The notes under the pieces were generated by a model. The model saw only the letters and a list, made by a program, of their open reading frames with translations. It did no database searches and had not been told where the DNA came from. Both the position numbers and the translations under genes were made by a program. Of a DNA stretch of 64,000 nucleotides, positions 1 through 8,468 are shown piece by piece. Source of the DNA: Streptomyces sp. SAT1. GTDB lineage: Bacteria > Actinomycetota > Actinomycetes > Streptomycetales > Streptomycetaceae. Each line of letters begins with the position of its first letter. Position 1 is the stretch's first letter. The stretch spans positions 868,001 to 932,000 of the forward strand of contig NZ_CP015849.1 of the NCBI RefSeq assembly GCF_001654495.1, in the 5' to 3' direction.

Positions 1-2
1 AC

Positions 3-482
3 GGCCCGGTTCCGGCCCCGGTCCCGGTCGGTGCCGCCGGGCACGGCGCGGCGGGAGCGGCCGGCAGAGGGGCCGGTGGGCGCAAAGGACCGGTGGGACG
101 CGCCGCGCGAACCGGCCGGCGCACCCCGGAATCCGCCCGCTCCGCAGGAAGTACCGCGATAGGCGGGGTGGCGGAGGCCGCGGTCCGGGGGGCCGGGCAC
201 GGGTTGGTCGGCATGTACGAGCGGGTGCGGCTCTATGGCGGGAGCTTCCGCGCCGGGCCCGGTCCCGGTCCCGCGGGGGGTGCGGAGGGTTTCGAGGTGG
301 CGTTCACCTTGCCGGTTCCGTACCGCCCGGAGCGGGACGACGGCCCGGACACGGTGCCCTCCGCGAGGGCCGCCGGGCCGGACACGGTGCCCTCCGCGAG
401 GGCCGCCGGGCCGGAACGCGTCGAACAGGTCGAACAGGTGGGGGGAAGCGGCGATGACCGCGCCTGTGCCCGTCGCCGCTGA
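3..482 (+). CDS. Sensor histidine kinase, C-terminal end (partial)
   Basis: The frame is open from the left edge of the window, so only the C-terminus is seen. The stretch GHGLVGMYERVRLYGG followed by FEVAFTLPV matches the last ATP-binding (G2) block of NarL/DesK-type histidine kinases, which usually reads GxGLxGMxERV and ends with a short strand. The protein would autophosphorylate and pass phosphate to a response regulator encoded outside the window. The tail after residue position 300 is unusual: an 11-residue sequence, GPDTVPSARAA, occurs twice in tandem, encoded by a 33-bp duplication. Gly/Ala/Pro-rich sequence before the G2 block makes the frame there less certain. Confidence 0.7.
   Translation, partial: GPVPAPVPVGAAGHGAAGAAGRGAGGRKGPVGRAARTGRRTPESARSAGSTAIGGVAEAAVRGAGHGLVGMYERVRLYGGSFRAGPGPGPAGGAEGFEVAFTLPVPYRPERDDGPDTVPSARAAGPDTVPSARAAGPERVEQVEQVGGSGDDRACARRR
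345..410 (+). repeat. 33-bp tandem duplication in the kinase tail
   Basis: Two identical 33-bp units (345-377 and 378-410) beginning CCGGACACGG lie in frame and add 11 residues to the kinase C-terminus. A third copy starts at 411 and diverges after CCGGA. Perfect identity suggests a recent duplication. Confidence 0.9.
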
Positions 483-567
483 CGTGGCGGCCTGTCCTCG
501 GCGACCGGGTGCGGCGGCCACGGACGAGTGCAGCGGGGCTCGGACGCGTACGGGACCTTGTCAGGAG

Positions 568-584
568 CGCCCCGGTCCGGGGCG
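568..584. terminator. Candidate terminator between convergent genes
   Basis: A perfect inverted repeat, CGCCCCGG and CCGGGGCG separated by one T, lies between the convergent kinase (ending 482) and uracil-DNA glycosylase (ending 667). There is no U-tract, as is usual in Streptomyces. Confidence 0.45.
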
Positions 585-666
585 GGCCGCGCCCGGTGCC
601 GACGCCGGTGCCCGGGGTGCCCCGGTGGACGGCGGGCCGCCCCGGACCGGGACGGCCCCCTTGGGC

Positions 667-1344
667 TCAGGGCAGTCGCCAGTCCACCGGCTGCGCGCCC
701 TGCTGCGCGAGCAGGTCGTTGGCCCTGCTGAACGGACGCGAGCCGAAGAACCCCCGGTCCGCCGACATCGGCGAGGGATGGGCGGACTCGATCGCCGGGA
801 GGTCCCCGAGCAGCGGTCGCAGATTGCGCGCGTCGCGGCCCCACAGGATCGACACCAGCGGCTTGCCCCGGGCCGCCAGTGCCCGGATGGCCTGCTCGGT
901 GACCTCTTCCCAGCCCTTGCCCCGGTGCGCGGCGGGCTTGCGCGGCGCGGTCGTCAGCGCCCGGTTGAGCAGCAGCACGCCCTGCCGGGTCCACGGCGTG
1001 AGGTCCCCGTTGGACGGCCTGGGCAGGCCCAGGTCGGTGTGCAGCTCCCGGAAGATGTTCTCCAGGCTGCCCGGCAGCGAGCGCACCTCGGGCGAGACCG
1101 CGAAGCTCAGCCCGATGGCCATGCCCGGTGTGGGATAGGGGTCCTGGCCGACGATCAGGACGCGGACGTCGTCGAACGGCTGCTGGAAGGCCCGCAGGAC
1201 GTTCGCTCCGGCGGGCAGATAGGTCCGGCCGGCCGCTATCTCCGCCCGGAGGAAGTTCCCCATGGAGGCGATGCGTTCGGCCACGGGGTCGAGGGCCTTC
1301 GCCCAGCCCGCTTCGACGAGTTCATGCAACGGTCGTGGTGCCAC
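667..1344 (-). CDS. ung: Uracil-DNA glycosylase, family 1
   Basis: This 225-residue protein removes uracil from DNA at the start of base excision repair. The water-activating motif GQDPYP is at residues 66-71 (Asp68) and the DNA minor-groove loop HPSPMS starts at His189. [10 protein letters not shown] and the WRLP end are typical of the family, and the length is normal. The GTG start at 1344 gives the usual MAPRPL N-terminus, although only a weak ribosome binding site precedes it. The gene converges on the kinase and is divergent from the sugar kinase gene at 1572. Confidence 0.95.
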   Translation of the reverse strand: MAPRPLHELVEAGWAKALDPVAERIASMGNFLRAEIAAGRTYLPAGANVLRAFQQPFDDVRVLIVGQDPYPTPGMAIGLSFAVSPEVRSLPGSLENIFRELHTDLGLPRPSNGDLTPWTRQGVLLLNRALTTAPRKPAAHRGKGWEEVTEQAIRALAARGKPLVSILWGRDARNLRPLLGDLPAIESAHPSPMSADRGFFGSRPFSRANDLLAQQGAQPVDWRLP

Positions 1345-1571
1345 GGCGCGTCACTCTACTGGCACGCGCCGGTGCCCCGCACCGGGACCTCCTGCGGTGC
1401 GCCTGCGGTGCGCGGCCTGCGGCGCTACCCTTCCGTCTCGTCCGTCCCGTCGACATCCGGCGGGGTCCGCGTACGCCCGTCGAGGCCGTGCGGGCCCCCG
1501 GTGGAGGAGGCACGCCCGATGCGCCCAGTGGTCAGGCCGCGCTGCCCGGTCCGTCCCGTCCGGAGGCGGCG

Positions 1572-2561
1572 GTGACGGCCCGGAAGGACACGGGCGCGGC
1601 CGGCTTCCTCGCCGTGGACTCCGGCGGCTCCGGTCTCCGGGTCACCGTGGGGGTGCCCGGCCGCGGACCGCTGGCGCAGCGCGAGTCCCGGGAACCCGTG
1701 CGCACCGGCGCCGGGGGGATCGATCCCGGGCATCTGCTGGCGCAGCTCGCACCGCTCGCGCGGGACCTGGCCGCGGAGGCCGGGCTCGGGCGGCTGGAGA
1801 CGGCCGTCGTGGGGGCGGCCGGGTTCGCCACACTGGGCGACGCGCTGCGCGCCGAACTGCCCGGCGCGTTCGCCCGGGAGTTCGGGGCGCGCAGGGTCGC
1901 GCTCGCGGCCGACGCGGTCACCGCGTACGTCGGTGCCCTGGGGGCGCGGCCGGGCGCCGTCGTCGCCGCCGGTACCGGTCTGATCGCGGTCGGGACCGAT
2001 CTGAGCGGCTGGCGCCGCGCGGACGGCTGGGGTCATCTGCTGGGCGACTGCGGCAGCGGGGCGTGGATCGGCCGGGCCGGCCTTGAGGCCGCGCTGCGCG
2101 CCCACGACGGACGGGACGGCGGCTCGGCCGCCCTGCGCGCCCGCGCCGAGGAGAGGTTCGGCCCGCTGTCCCGATTGCCCGGCATGCTCTATCCGCGCAC
2201 CGACCGCGCCGCCGTCCTGGCCTCCTTCGCTCCCGAGGTGGCCGCCTGCGCCCCGGACGATCCGGTCGCGGCCGGGGTGCTGCGGGCGGCGGCACGGCAC
2301 ATGGCCGAGTCGGCCGCCGCGGTCTGCCCGGCCTCGGGTGCCCCGTCGATCGCACTCACCGGCGGCCTGTTCAAGATGGGCGAGCCTCTTCTCGGGCCGC
2401 TGGGCGAGGAGTTGGCCGCACGGCTGCCGCACGCGCGGCGCGTGGCCGCGGACGGGGATCCGCTGCACGGCGCGGTGCGGATCGCGGCCGATCTGGCCGG
2501 GGGCGCGCTGACCCTTCCGGCGGACGGGACGATGTTGTACGTCCCTCGGGAATGCCTCTGA
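1572..2561 (+). CDS. N-acetylglucosamine kinase-like ATPase (BadF/BadG family)
   Basis: The 329-residue protein begins with the phosphate-binding motif FLAVDSGGSGLRVTVG (about residues 9-24). It has the second nucleotide-binding block GTGLIAVG and DCGSGAWIG, and a C-terminal ALTGGLFKMGE, all as in the ASKHA-fold BadF/BadG/BcrA/BcrD family that includes eukaryotic-type GlcNAc kinase. It probably phosphorylates an amino sugar in the cytoplasm. The GTG at 1572 was chosen because GGAGG stands at 1562-1566 and the family motif follows at once; earlier in-frame starts would add unrelated low-complexity sequence. The exact sugar is not shown by the sequence. Confidence 0.85.
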   Translation: MTARKDTGAAGFLAVDSGGSGLRVTVGVPGRGPLAQRESREPVRTGAGGIDPGHLLAQLAPLARDLAAEAGLGRLETAVVGAAGFATLGDALRAELPGAFAREFGARRVALAADAVTAYVGALGARPGAVVAAGTGLIAVGTDLSGWRRADGWGHLLGDCGSGAWIGRAGLEAALRAHDGRDGGSAALRARAEERFGPLSRLPGMLYPRTDRAAVLASFAPEVAACAPDDPVAAGVLRAAARHMAESAAAVCPASGAPSIALTGGLFKMGEPLLGPLGEELAARLPHARRVAADGDPLHGAVRIAADLAGGALTLPADGTMLYVPRECL

Positions 2562-2771
2562 AACCGGGACCCGGTCGCCCCCAACCAGTACATGTCCGTC
2601 CTGTGCCGGACAAGTGCCCCTACGTCCTGGGCGAGTTGTCGTGTGCCGTCCGATTGCACACATCGATCAATTCCGATCGGCTTGTCACTCAAGCGACAAA
2701 ACCGGACGGAAACCGCTCACCCGCCCCCTCCCCGAACAGGGGGAGCCCGAAAGCCAGTAACATGCGGCGCC

Positions 2772-3692
2772 ATGAGCTCCCCCACTGGGCCCGCCGGCCT
2801 GCCTGTACGAATGCCGCGCCCCCGCCAGCCCGGACGGCACCGCCGACCCGAACCGCTGGCGGCTCCCGAGGGCGCGCCCGCGCTCGTCCTCGCGGTGCCG
2901 GGCACGCCCGGTGCCGCCACGCGCAGCCTCGCCGAGGAGGTCGTGAGCATCGCCCGCTCCGAGCTTCCCGGTCTGGACGCCCTGATCGGGTTTCTCGACG
3001 GGGACGACGCGGAGTTCCCGACGGTCCAGTCCGTGCTCGCGCGCGCGGCCGACGAGCGGACGGCCCGCTACGAGCAGGCGCTCGCCGCCGGTGGGGAGGC
3101 CGCCGAGCCCGACGGTCCGGTCGCGGTCGTGGTGCCGCTGCTCGCCGGTCCGGACAACGCCCTGCTGCGCCGGCTGCGCCAGGCCGTCATGGAGAGCCGG
3201 GTCGCCGCCGAGCTGACCGACGTGCTCGGCCCGCACCCGCTGCTCGCCGAGGCCCTGCACGTGCGCCTGTCGGAAGCGGGTCTGGCCCGCGCCGACCGCG
3301 CCCGGCTGTTCACCGTGGCGACGGCCGCCGATGGCATCATCCTCGCGTCGGTCGGCGGCGAGGAGGCCGTGCAGGCGGCCGGGATCACCGGCATGCTGCT
3401 CGCGGCACGGCTCGCCGTGCCGGTGATGGCCGCCGCCCTCGACCAGGAGGGTTCGATCGCGGGCGTCGCCGAGCAGCTGCGTTCCTCCGGTTCCCAGCAG
3501 CTCGCGCTGGCGCCGTACCTGGTCGGCCCGGAGATCGACGCCGAGCTGGTCGAGGCCGCCGCCAAGGAGGCCGACTGCCCGGCCGCCGAGGCGCTCGGCG
3601 CGTACCCGGCGATCGGCAAGCTGGCCCTGGCCAAGTACACGACGGCACTGGGCATCGCCCCGCAGCAGGCGCAGGGCGCCCCGGTCCGCTGA
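2772..3692 (+). CDS. Sirohydrochlorin/cobalt chelatase-like protein (CbiX family)
   Basis: The 306-residue protein starts its conserved region at LVLAVPGTPGAATRSLAEEV, the pattern of actinobacterial CbiX/SirB-like chelatases (normally a His sits in the early motif HGS; here it reads VPGT). A second half contains LGPHPLLAEALHVRL, which keeps the His-containing chelatase loop, and LAPYLVGPEID. CbiX proteins insert Co or Fe into a tetrapyrrole. The loss of the first-half His suggests one active half, as in other two-repeat members, or another role. The ATG at 2772 lacks a strong ribosome binding site; a longer start at 2592 would add implausible sequence. Confidence 0.75.
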   Translation: MSSPTGPAGLPVRMPRPRQPGRHRRPEPLAAPEGAPALVLAVPGTPGAATRSLAEEVVSIARSELPGLDALIGFLDGDDAEFPTVQSVLARAADERTARYEQALAAGGEAAEPDGPVAVVVPLLAGPDNALLRRLRQAVMESRVAAELTDVLGPHPLLAEALHVRLSEAGLARADRARLFTVATAADGIILASVGGEEAVQAAGITGMLLAARLAVPVMAAALDQEGSIAGVAEQLRSSGSQQLALAPYLVGPEIDAELVEAAAKEADCPAAEALGAYPAIGKLALAKYTTALGIAPQQAQGAPVR

Positions 3693-3790
3693 CGTGCGCG
3701 CCGGCGCGCGCCGGTCGTACGCCGCGCCTGCCGCGCACGGTGCGTGCGCCTGCCGCGGGGGGTGCCGTACGGCTGCCGCACAACTGCCGC

Positions 3791-3828
3791 GAAGGGCCCG
3801 CCCCCGGATGTCCGGGAGCGGGCCCTTC
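3791..3828. terminator. Strong bidirectional terminator hairpin
   Basis: A 17-bp inverted repeat with one mismatch starts GAAGGGCCCGC and ends GCGGGCCCTTC, with the four-base loop ATGT. It lies between the convergent chelatase-like gene and the lactonase gene. Confidence 0.85.
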
Positions 3829-3875
3829 GTCGTGTCGCCGCGGGCCCGGGGCGGTGCCGCGGGTGAGTGGTGCGG

Positions 3876-4913
3876 TCAGCCGAGGACCACGCAGGACGCG
3901 GCCGCGACCTTGATGGCACCGGCCCGTTCCGGGCGGCCGGTGAGCGGGTCCACGGCGAACCAGGTGACATCCCCGGAGCGCTCGTTGGCGACGTACAGGC
4001 AACCGTCGGACCAGGTGAGGGCTCGGGGCCAGTGGCCGCCGCACGGGACGGTGCCGACCGGTTCGAGCCGCGCGCCGTCCGCCTCGACGGCGAACACCGA
4101 CAGGACGTCCTCGCCGCGTGTGGCGGTCCACACGAACCGGCCGTCGGGGGAGACCACGATGCCCGACGGGTAGGCGTCGCCCGCGGGGGCGGCGGGCAGC
4201 ACCGGGGTCTCCGCCAGCGGCTTGAGCGAGCCCGTCTCCGCGTCCCACCGGCAGGCGGTGACGGTCGGGGTCAGCTCGTTGACGACGTAGGCGTGCCGGC
4301 CGTCCGGGTGGAAGGCCAGGTGGCGGGGGCCGGAGCCGGGGCGGAGCGCGATCTCGCGGTGCAGGGTGAGGCCGCCGTCCGCCAGGGTGCACACCCGCAC
4401 CGAGTCCGTGCCGAGGTCGACGCTCACGGCCCACCGGCCGCTCGGGTCGGGCTGCACCTGGTGGGCGTGCGGGCCGCGCTGGCGGCGCTCGTGCGGCCCG
4501 GAGCCGGTGTGCGCCAGCACGTCGGACACGCTCGGGGCGAGGCTCCCGTCCGCGCGCACCGGTACGGCGCTGACGCTGCCCGAGTCGTAGTTGGCCGTCA
4601 GGACGTGCCCGTCGGCCAGGCTGAGGTGGGTGGGGCCGCTGCCGCCGACGCGGACCGGCGGGCCGAGGAGTTCGACCGTCTCGCCCTTCACCCGGTACGC
4701 GGCCACCGCGCCCTCGGTGGTCTCGCTGACCGCGTAGAGCGTGCCGCCGTCCGCCGACAGCGCGAGGTAGGAGGGGTCCAGCACGCCGTCCACGCTGCTC
4801 AGCGGGGTGAGCGCGCCGCCTTCGGTGACGGCGGCCGTGACCACGCCGGGGCCTCCCGCCGCCGTGAACGACCCGATGAACGCCCGCTGCCGCCTGCCGC
4901 CCTCGTCTGCCAC
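3876..4913 (-). CDS. Lactonase family beta-propeller protein
   Basis: At 345 residues this matches the seven-bladed lactonase family (6-phosphogluconolactonase YbhE/Pgl type, carboxy-cis,cis-muconate cyclase fold). Diagnostic segments are IGSFTAAGGPGV near the N-terminus, LSLADGHVLTANYDSGSVS, GPHAHQVQPDPSGRW, RPGSGPRHLAFHPDGRHAYVVNEL and the blade repeat SPDGRFVW. It likely hydrolyses a sugar lactone in the cytoplasm; no signal peptide is seen. The GTG start at 4913 has GGAGAGGGG upstream. A near-perfect DasR-type operator lies 56-67 bases upstream, tying it to amino-sugar control if functional. Confidence 0.88.
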   Translation of the reverse strand: MADEGGRRQRAFIGSFTAAGGPGVVTAAVTEGGALTPLSSVDGVLDPSYLALSADGGTLYAVSETTEGAVAAYRVKGETVELLGPPVRVGGSGPTHLSLADGHVLTANYDSGSVSAVPVRADGSLAPSVSDVLAHTGSGPHERRQRGPHAHQVQPDPSGRWAVSVDLGTDSVRVCTLADGGLTLHREIALRPGSGPRHLAFHPDGRHAYVVNELTPTVTACRWDAETGSLKPLAETPVLPAAPAGDAYPSGIVVSPDGRFVWTATRGEDVLSVFAVEADGARLEPVGTVPCGGHWPRALTWSDGCLYVANERSGDVTWFAVDPLTGRPERAGAIKVAAASCVVLG

Positions 4914-4968
4914 CGCTGTCCCCTCTCCGTCGACCCGTTTCGGGGTGACGGTAGCAGCCGATCAAGAA

Positions 4969-4980
4969 CGGTCTAGACCA
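4969..4980. promoter_or_regulatory. DasR-like operator (dre) upstream of the lactonase gene
   Basis: CGGTCTAGACCA at 4969-4980 matches 11 of 12 bases of the core TGGTCTAGACCA of the dre sites bound by the GntR-family regulator DasR in Streptomyces. The inner 10 bases (4970-4979) are a perfect palindrome. It stands about 56 bases upstream of the lactonase GTG start. DasR represses genes of chitin and GlcNAc use, and a GlcNAc-kinase-like gene is 2.4 kb away. Confidence 0.55.
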
Positions 4981-5126
4981 TGGTGGCGGCGAGTGTTCCG
5001 GTGGCGGCGCGCCCCTCCGGGCGCACGCCGGGCGGGACGGCCGTGCACCTGGGGCGCGAGGGGCCACGGCGCAGGCGCGGGAGTGTACGTCGGCTCGGAG
5101 CGCCCGTCCCCGGGGCGGTTCGCGCG

Positions 5127-6626
5127 TCAGGCGCCGACCAGCGGCGAGCCGGACGGCGCGCGCAGCGGGGCGGCCAGTTCGGCGAGGGCCCGCTCCAGGC
5201 CGTGCAGGTGGGCGAGTGCGGGCACCTCAGCGGCGGGGTGGGCGGTGCCGGCGGCGGTGAGGGACGTACCGCCGCCGTCGGTGAGCCCCTCGACGGCGGC
5301 CTCCACCCGCCAGCAGGCGGCGGCCAGCCGCGCGTCGTGCGAGGCCACGGGATCGGCGGCCACCGCGACCAGGCCGCGGACCTCGCGGGCGCAGTCGTCC
5401 AGCAGGGCGAGCACCTGGCGGGCGCGGCGCTTGCGGCCGAGCATCGGGTTCAGCGGGTGCACGAGCGGGGCGACGGAGAGCCGTACCCGGCCCAGCAGGT
5501 GTTCCAATTCGGCCACCCGGGGCGCCGGGTCGGCGTCGGTGGCACCCGCGAGCCGGGCGGCGGCCTCGGCGGTGCAGGTGTGCACGCAGCGCAGGGCGCG
5601 CTGGATCCAGGCGCCGGTGACGGCGTGGGTGCTGACCGGCAGCACGAACAGCACGGCGAGCCAGGCACCGAGCGCGCCGACCGCCGTCTCCCCCAGCCGC
5701 AGGGAGAGCAGCCCTGGGGTGAGGACGCCGAGCAGGCCGTAGAGCGAGGTGGCGAGGAGGGTGACCCAGAGCATCATCCAGGTGTAGGACACGGCGGCGG
5801 TGTAGAAGATGCCGAAGACGCTGACGGCGACGAGCACGGCGGTGGGCAGCGCGGCTCCGTGCAGCGGGGCGACGAGGAAGGCGCACAGGCCGATGCCGAG
5901 CACCGTGCCGAGGACCCGGCGGAAGCCGCGGACCAGCGTCTCGCCGCGTGAGGCGGTGTTCACGAACACCCACCAGGTGGCGCCGACCGCCCAGTACCAG
6001 CGCTGCCCGGACACCAGCTGGCCGACGACAAGCGCGAACCCGGCGCCGGCGGTCGCCTGGACCGCCTGCCGGGTGGTCACCCGGGCGAGGCCGGTGCCGT
6101 CCGGGGGCAGCGGCGGGGCGGCCGGGGAGCTGCGGCGCTCGTAGCACCACAGCCCGAAGCGCACCCCGGCGGCGGTGAGCACGGACAGCACGAGGGCGGT
6201 GGACAGCTCGGGCAGCTGCCCGGTCGTGGCATGCAGGAACTGGGCCACGAAGAAGGTCATGAACGCGAAGACACCCAGGCTGTGGCCGCGCGGCCCCCAG
6301 CGGCGCGCGTAGACACCGGCGCCGACCAGGGCCAAGAAGGTGAGGTCCCGGGCCACCGGGAGGCCGTGCAGCGCCGCGGCGGCGGCCAGGACGGGGACGC
6401 CGACGACGGGCAGCAGCACGGTGGTGACCGCCTGGCCGCGGACCGTGGGGTCGGTGACGGTGAACAGGGCGAGCAGCGCGGCGAGCCCGCCGGTCACGGC
6501 GCCGTGCAGGGAGTGTCCGGCCAGCCCGCACACGGCGGTCGCCAGGCCGATCCCGAGGACGGCACGGGACGCGAACCGCAGCCGCGCCCGTCCGGGATCC
6601 GGAGCCGCGAACACCCTCTTGAGCAC
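5127..6626 (-). CDS. FUSC-family membrane protein (aromatic acid exporter-like)
   Basis: The 499-residue protein has two blocks of several hydrophobic helices (about residues 20-170 and 205-335) separated by a basic segment, and soluble helical regions after each, the layout of FUSC/YccS/ArAE proteins. GQRWYWAVGATWWVFVN at the start of the second block is typical of the FUSC domain. Family members export aromatic acids or other small molecules across the cytoplasmic membrane; the substrate here is unknown. The GTG at 6626 was chosen because GAGGGG stands a few bases upstream. It is divergent from the Lrp-type regulator at 6925 and may be its target. Confidence 0.85.
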   Translation of the reverse strand: MLKRVFAAPDPGRARLRFASRAVLGIGLATAVCGLAGHSLHGAVTGGLAALLALFTVTDPTVRGQAVTTVLLPVVGVPVLAAAAALHGLPVARDLTFLALVGAGVYARRWGPRGHSLGVFAFMTFFVAQFLHATTGQLPELSTALVLSVLTAAGVRFGLWCYERRSSPAAPPLPPDGTGLARVTTRQAVQATAGAGFALVVGQLVSGQRWYWAVGATWWVFVNTASRGETLVRGFRRVLGTVLGIGLCAFLVAPLHGAALPTAVLVAVSVFGIFYTAAVSYTWMMLWVTLLATSLYGLLGVLTPGLLSLRLGETAVGALGAWLAVLFVLPVSTHAVTGAWIQRALRCVHTCTAEAAARLAGATDADPAPRVAELEHLLGRVRLSVAPLVHPLNPMLGRKRRARQVLALLDDCAREVRGLVAVAADPVASHDARLAAACWRVEAAVEGLTDGGGTSLTAAGTAHPAAEVPALAHLHGLERALAELAAPLRAPSGSPLVGA

Positions 6627-6781
6627 TGATGACCGCCCCTCGGCAGACGTGTGGACCCGGCACGGCACGACGGGCGTGCCGGGACCGGCATGAAAAAGGC
6701 GCCGCGGGGATCCGCAGCGCCATCGACCCGTCCATCAGAGCATCCTCGGGGGCTCTGGCTCAAGTGGCTCCGGAATGACTG

Positions 6782-6884
6782 GGCCATTGGCACAGCGGGG
6801 GCTCGGACAACAGCCCTGGCGACAGGCCAATGGACGGGCGTGCCTGGCTCACCGGCCGGGGGCGGGAGTGGGCCATTGGTACAG
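6782..6884. promoter_or_regulatory. Repeated GGCCATTGG boxes in the FUSC/Lrp divergent region
   Basis: GGCCATTGGCACAG at 6782-6795 recurs as GGCCATTGGTACAG at 6871-6884, one mismatch and 89 bases apart. Between them GGCCAATGG (6825-6833) is a related half-site with the central bases reversed. Spaced repeats of this kind in a divergent promoter fit a multimeric Lrp/AsnC regulator, but binding is inferred. Confidence 0.5.
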
Positions 6885-6924
6885 TCGGGTCGAACGACGC
6901 CTTCCCAGGGAGACCGGCGCCGCC

Positions 6925-7401
6925 ATGGCCGTGGACGAACTCGACACCCGCATCCTGCGGCTGCTCCTGGAGCAGCCGCGCACCAGCGTGCGCGAGTACG
7001 CGCGCGTCCTCGGCATCGCCCGGGGCACGCTCCAGGCCCGGCTGGACCGTCTGGAGCGCGACGGTGTGATCACCGGGACGGGCCCGTCCCTCTCCCCCGC
7101 CGCGCTCGGCCACCCGGTGCTGGCGTTCGTGCACATCGAGGTCACCCAGGGGCACCTGGACGACGTGGGGGACGCGCTGGCCGGGGTGCCGGAGATCGTG
7201 GAGGCGTTCTCCATCACCGGCGGCGGCGATCTGCTCACCCGGGTCGTGGCGCGCGACAACGCCCACCTGGAGGACGTGATCCAGAAGCTGATCAGCCTGC
7301 CGGGCGTGGTCCGCACCCGTACCGAGGTGGCCCTGCGCGAGCGCGTCCCGCACCGGCTGCTGCCGCTGGTGGAGTCGATCGGGCGTGCGTCCGGGAAGTG
7401 A
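6925..7401 (+). CDS. Lrp/AsnC family transcriptional regulator
   Basis: The 158-residue protein has the Lrp layout: a winged helix-turn-helix at about residues 4-60 (LDTRILRLLLEQPRTSVREY, then GTLQARLDRLERDGVI) and an alpha/beta effector domain (RAM) from about 70 onward with GDLLTRVVARDN and LPGVVRTRTEVAL. Lrp proteins form octamers that sense amino acids or related small molecules. The ATG at 6925 follows the upstream control boxes and gives the standard AVDELDTRIL start. It is divergent from the FUSC exporter gene, a usual arrangement for a regulator and its transporter. Confidence 0.93.
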   Translation: MAVDELDTRILRLLLEQPRTSVREYARVLGIARGTLQARLDRLERDGVITGTGPSLSPAALGHPVLAFVHIEVTQGHLDDVGDALAGVPEIVEAFSITGGGDLLTRVVARDNAHLEDVIQKLISLPGVVRTRTEVALRERVPHRLLPLVESIGRASGK

Positions 7402-7455
7402 ACCGGGCAGCACCTGCCTGCGGCCCCGGATCCGGACCTGGTCCCGGCCCCGGAC

Positions 7456-7514
7456 CTGTCCCTGGCTCTGGGCCGGATGTGACCGGATCTGTCCCTGGCT
7501 CTGGGCCGGATGTG
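7456..7514 (+). repeat. Direct repeat after the Lrp gene
   Basis: A 26-base sequence beginning CTGTCCCTGGCTCTGGG occurs at 7456-7481 and again, identically, at 7489-7514 (33-base period). It lies between the Lrp stop and the convergent end of the LysR-effector gene. Confidence 0.9.
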
Positions 7515-7538
7515 GATCTGGCCCTGGACTTCGGGAGG

Positions 7539-8396
7539 CTAGGAGCTGCGGCGCGGCCGGCCCCGCTTGGCGCCCCTGGCTCCGCCCTGGGCGCCCTTGG
7601 CGCCGCGCGCCCCGCCGGTGCGGCCGGAGCCGCCTCGGCTCTGGGCCGTCCTGCCGGTGCCGCCCGCGCCCGCACCCTTGCCCGCCGACCTGCCCGGGGC
7701 CTTGCCCGAGCCCTTGCCGGGAGCGGCCTTGCGGCCGGTCCCCGTGTCCTGCCCGCGCCCGGTCCCGGCCTGCGCCTCGGGCCGGCTGCGGCCGCGGGTG
7801 CTGTTGGCCGTCCGGCCGCGCACGATCCCGATGAAGTCGTCGACCAGGTCGGTGGTCGCCTCCTCGGGCCACACCAGCGCGACGCCCGACTGCGGGGCGT
7901 CGGCGACGGTCCGGTAGGTCAGGTCCCTGCGGTGGTGCAGCCGGGCCAGCGACTGCGGCACGATCAGCACTCCCACACCGGCCGCGACCAGTTCCACGGC
8001 GTCCTCGGTGGTCGCGGGGCGCTCGAAGGCGGGCTCGCCGGGGGGCCGCTCCCAGCCGAGGACGTCGTCCTGGGGGTGCAGGACGACCTCGTCGGCCAGG
8101 TCGGCGAGGGACACCTCGTCCGCCGCCGTCACCAGGTGGTCCTTGGGGACGACGACCACGGTGGTCTCGGTGTAGAGGGGGATCGCGCTGAAGACCGTAC
8201 GGTCGACGGGCAGGCGTACGACGCCCGCGTCCGCGCGGCCCTCGCCGAGCACCGCGGACGCGTCGGCGGCCGGTACCTGGACGAGGGCGAGGGGGACGTC
8301 GGGCAGGCGCTCGTTCCAGATCCGCACCCACTTGGCGGGCGTCACCCCGGGGACGTACGCGAGCCGGAACGTGGGGGATGTCTCCGAGCCTGTCAC
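7539..8396 (-). CDS. LysR-type effector-binding protein without DNA-binding domain
   Basis: The 285-residue protein starts directly with a LysR substrate-binding fold (FRLAYVPGVTPAKWVRIWNE, then VVVVPKDHLV and LVAAGVGVLIVPQSLA, residues about 10-200). No N-terminal helix-turn-helix exists: the GTG start at 8396 leaves only about ten residues before the fold. From about residue 205 the protein becomes a Lys/Arg/Gly/Ala-rich low-complexity tail of about 80 residues ending KRGRPRRSS, which could bind nucleic acid. It is divergent from DUF5997 with 72 bases between. A conserved partnership of the two is plausible but its role is unknown. Confidence 0.85.
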   Translation of the reverse strand: MTGSETSPTFRLAYVPGVTPAKWVRIWNERLPDVPLALVQVPAADASAVLGEGRADAGVVRLPVDRTVFSAIPLYTETTVVVVPKDHLVTAADEVSLADLADEVVLHPQDDVLGWERPPGEPAFERPATTEDAVELVAAGVGVLIVPQSLARLHHRRDLTYRTVADAPQSGVALVWPEEATTDLVDDFIGIVRGRTANSTRGRSRPEAQAGTGRGQDTGTGRKAAPGKGSGKAPGRSAGKGAGAGGTGRTAQSRGGSGRTGGARGAKGAQGGARGAKRGRPRRSS

Positions 8397-8407
8397 CCGG
8401 CCAGGTT

Positions 8408-8419
8408 ACCCGGCCGGGT
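8408..8419. promoter_or_regulatory. 12-bp palindrome in the LysR-effector/DUF5997 gap
   Basis: ACCCGGCCGGGT is a perfect palindrome within the 72-base divergent region, flanked by further CACCCGG copies. It could be an operator, but GC-rich sequence gives such palindromes fairly often. Confidence 0.35.
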
Positions 8420-8468
8420 CACCCGGCGTGGTCGGGACCCGGCCCCGCCGGTGGATAGTCTGGACACC

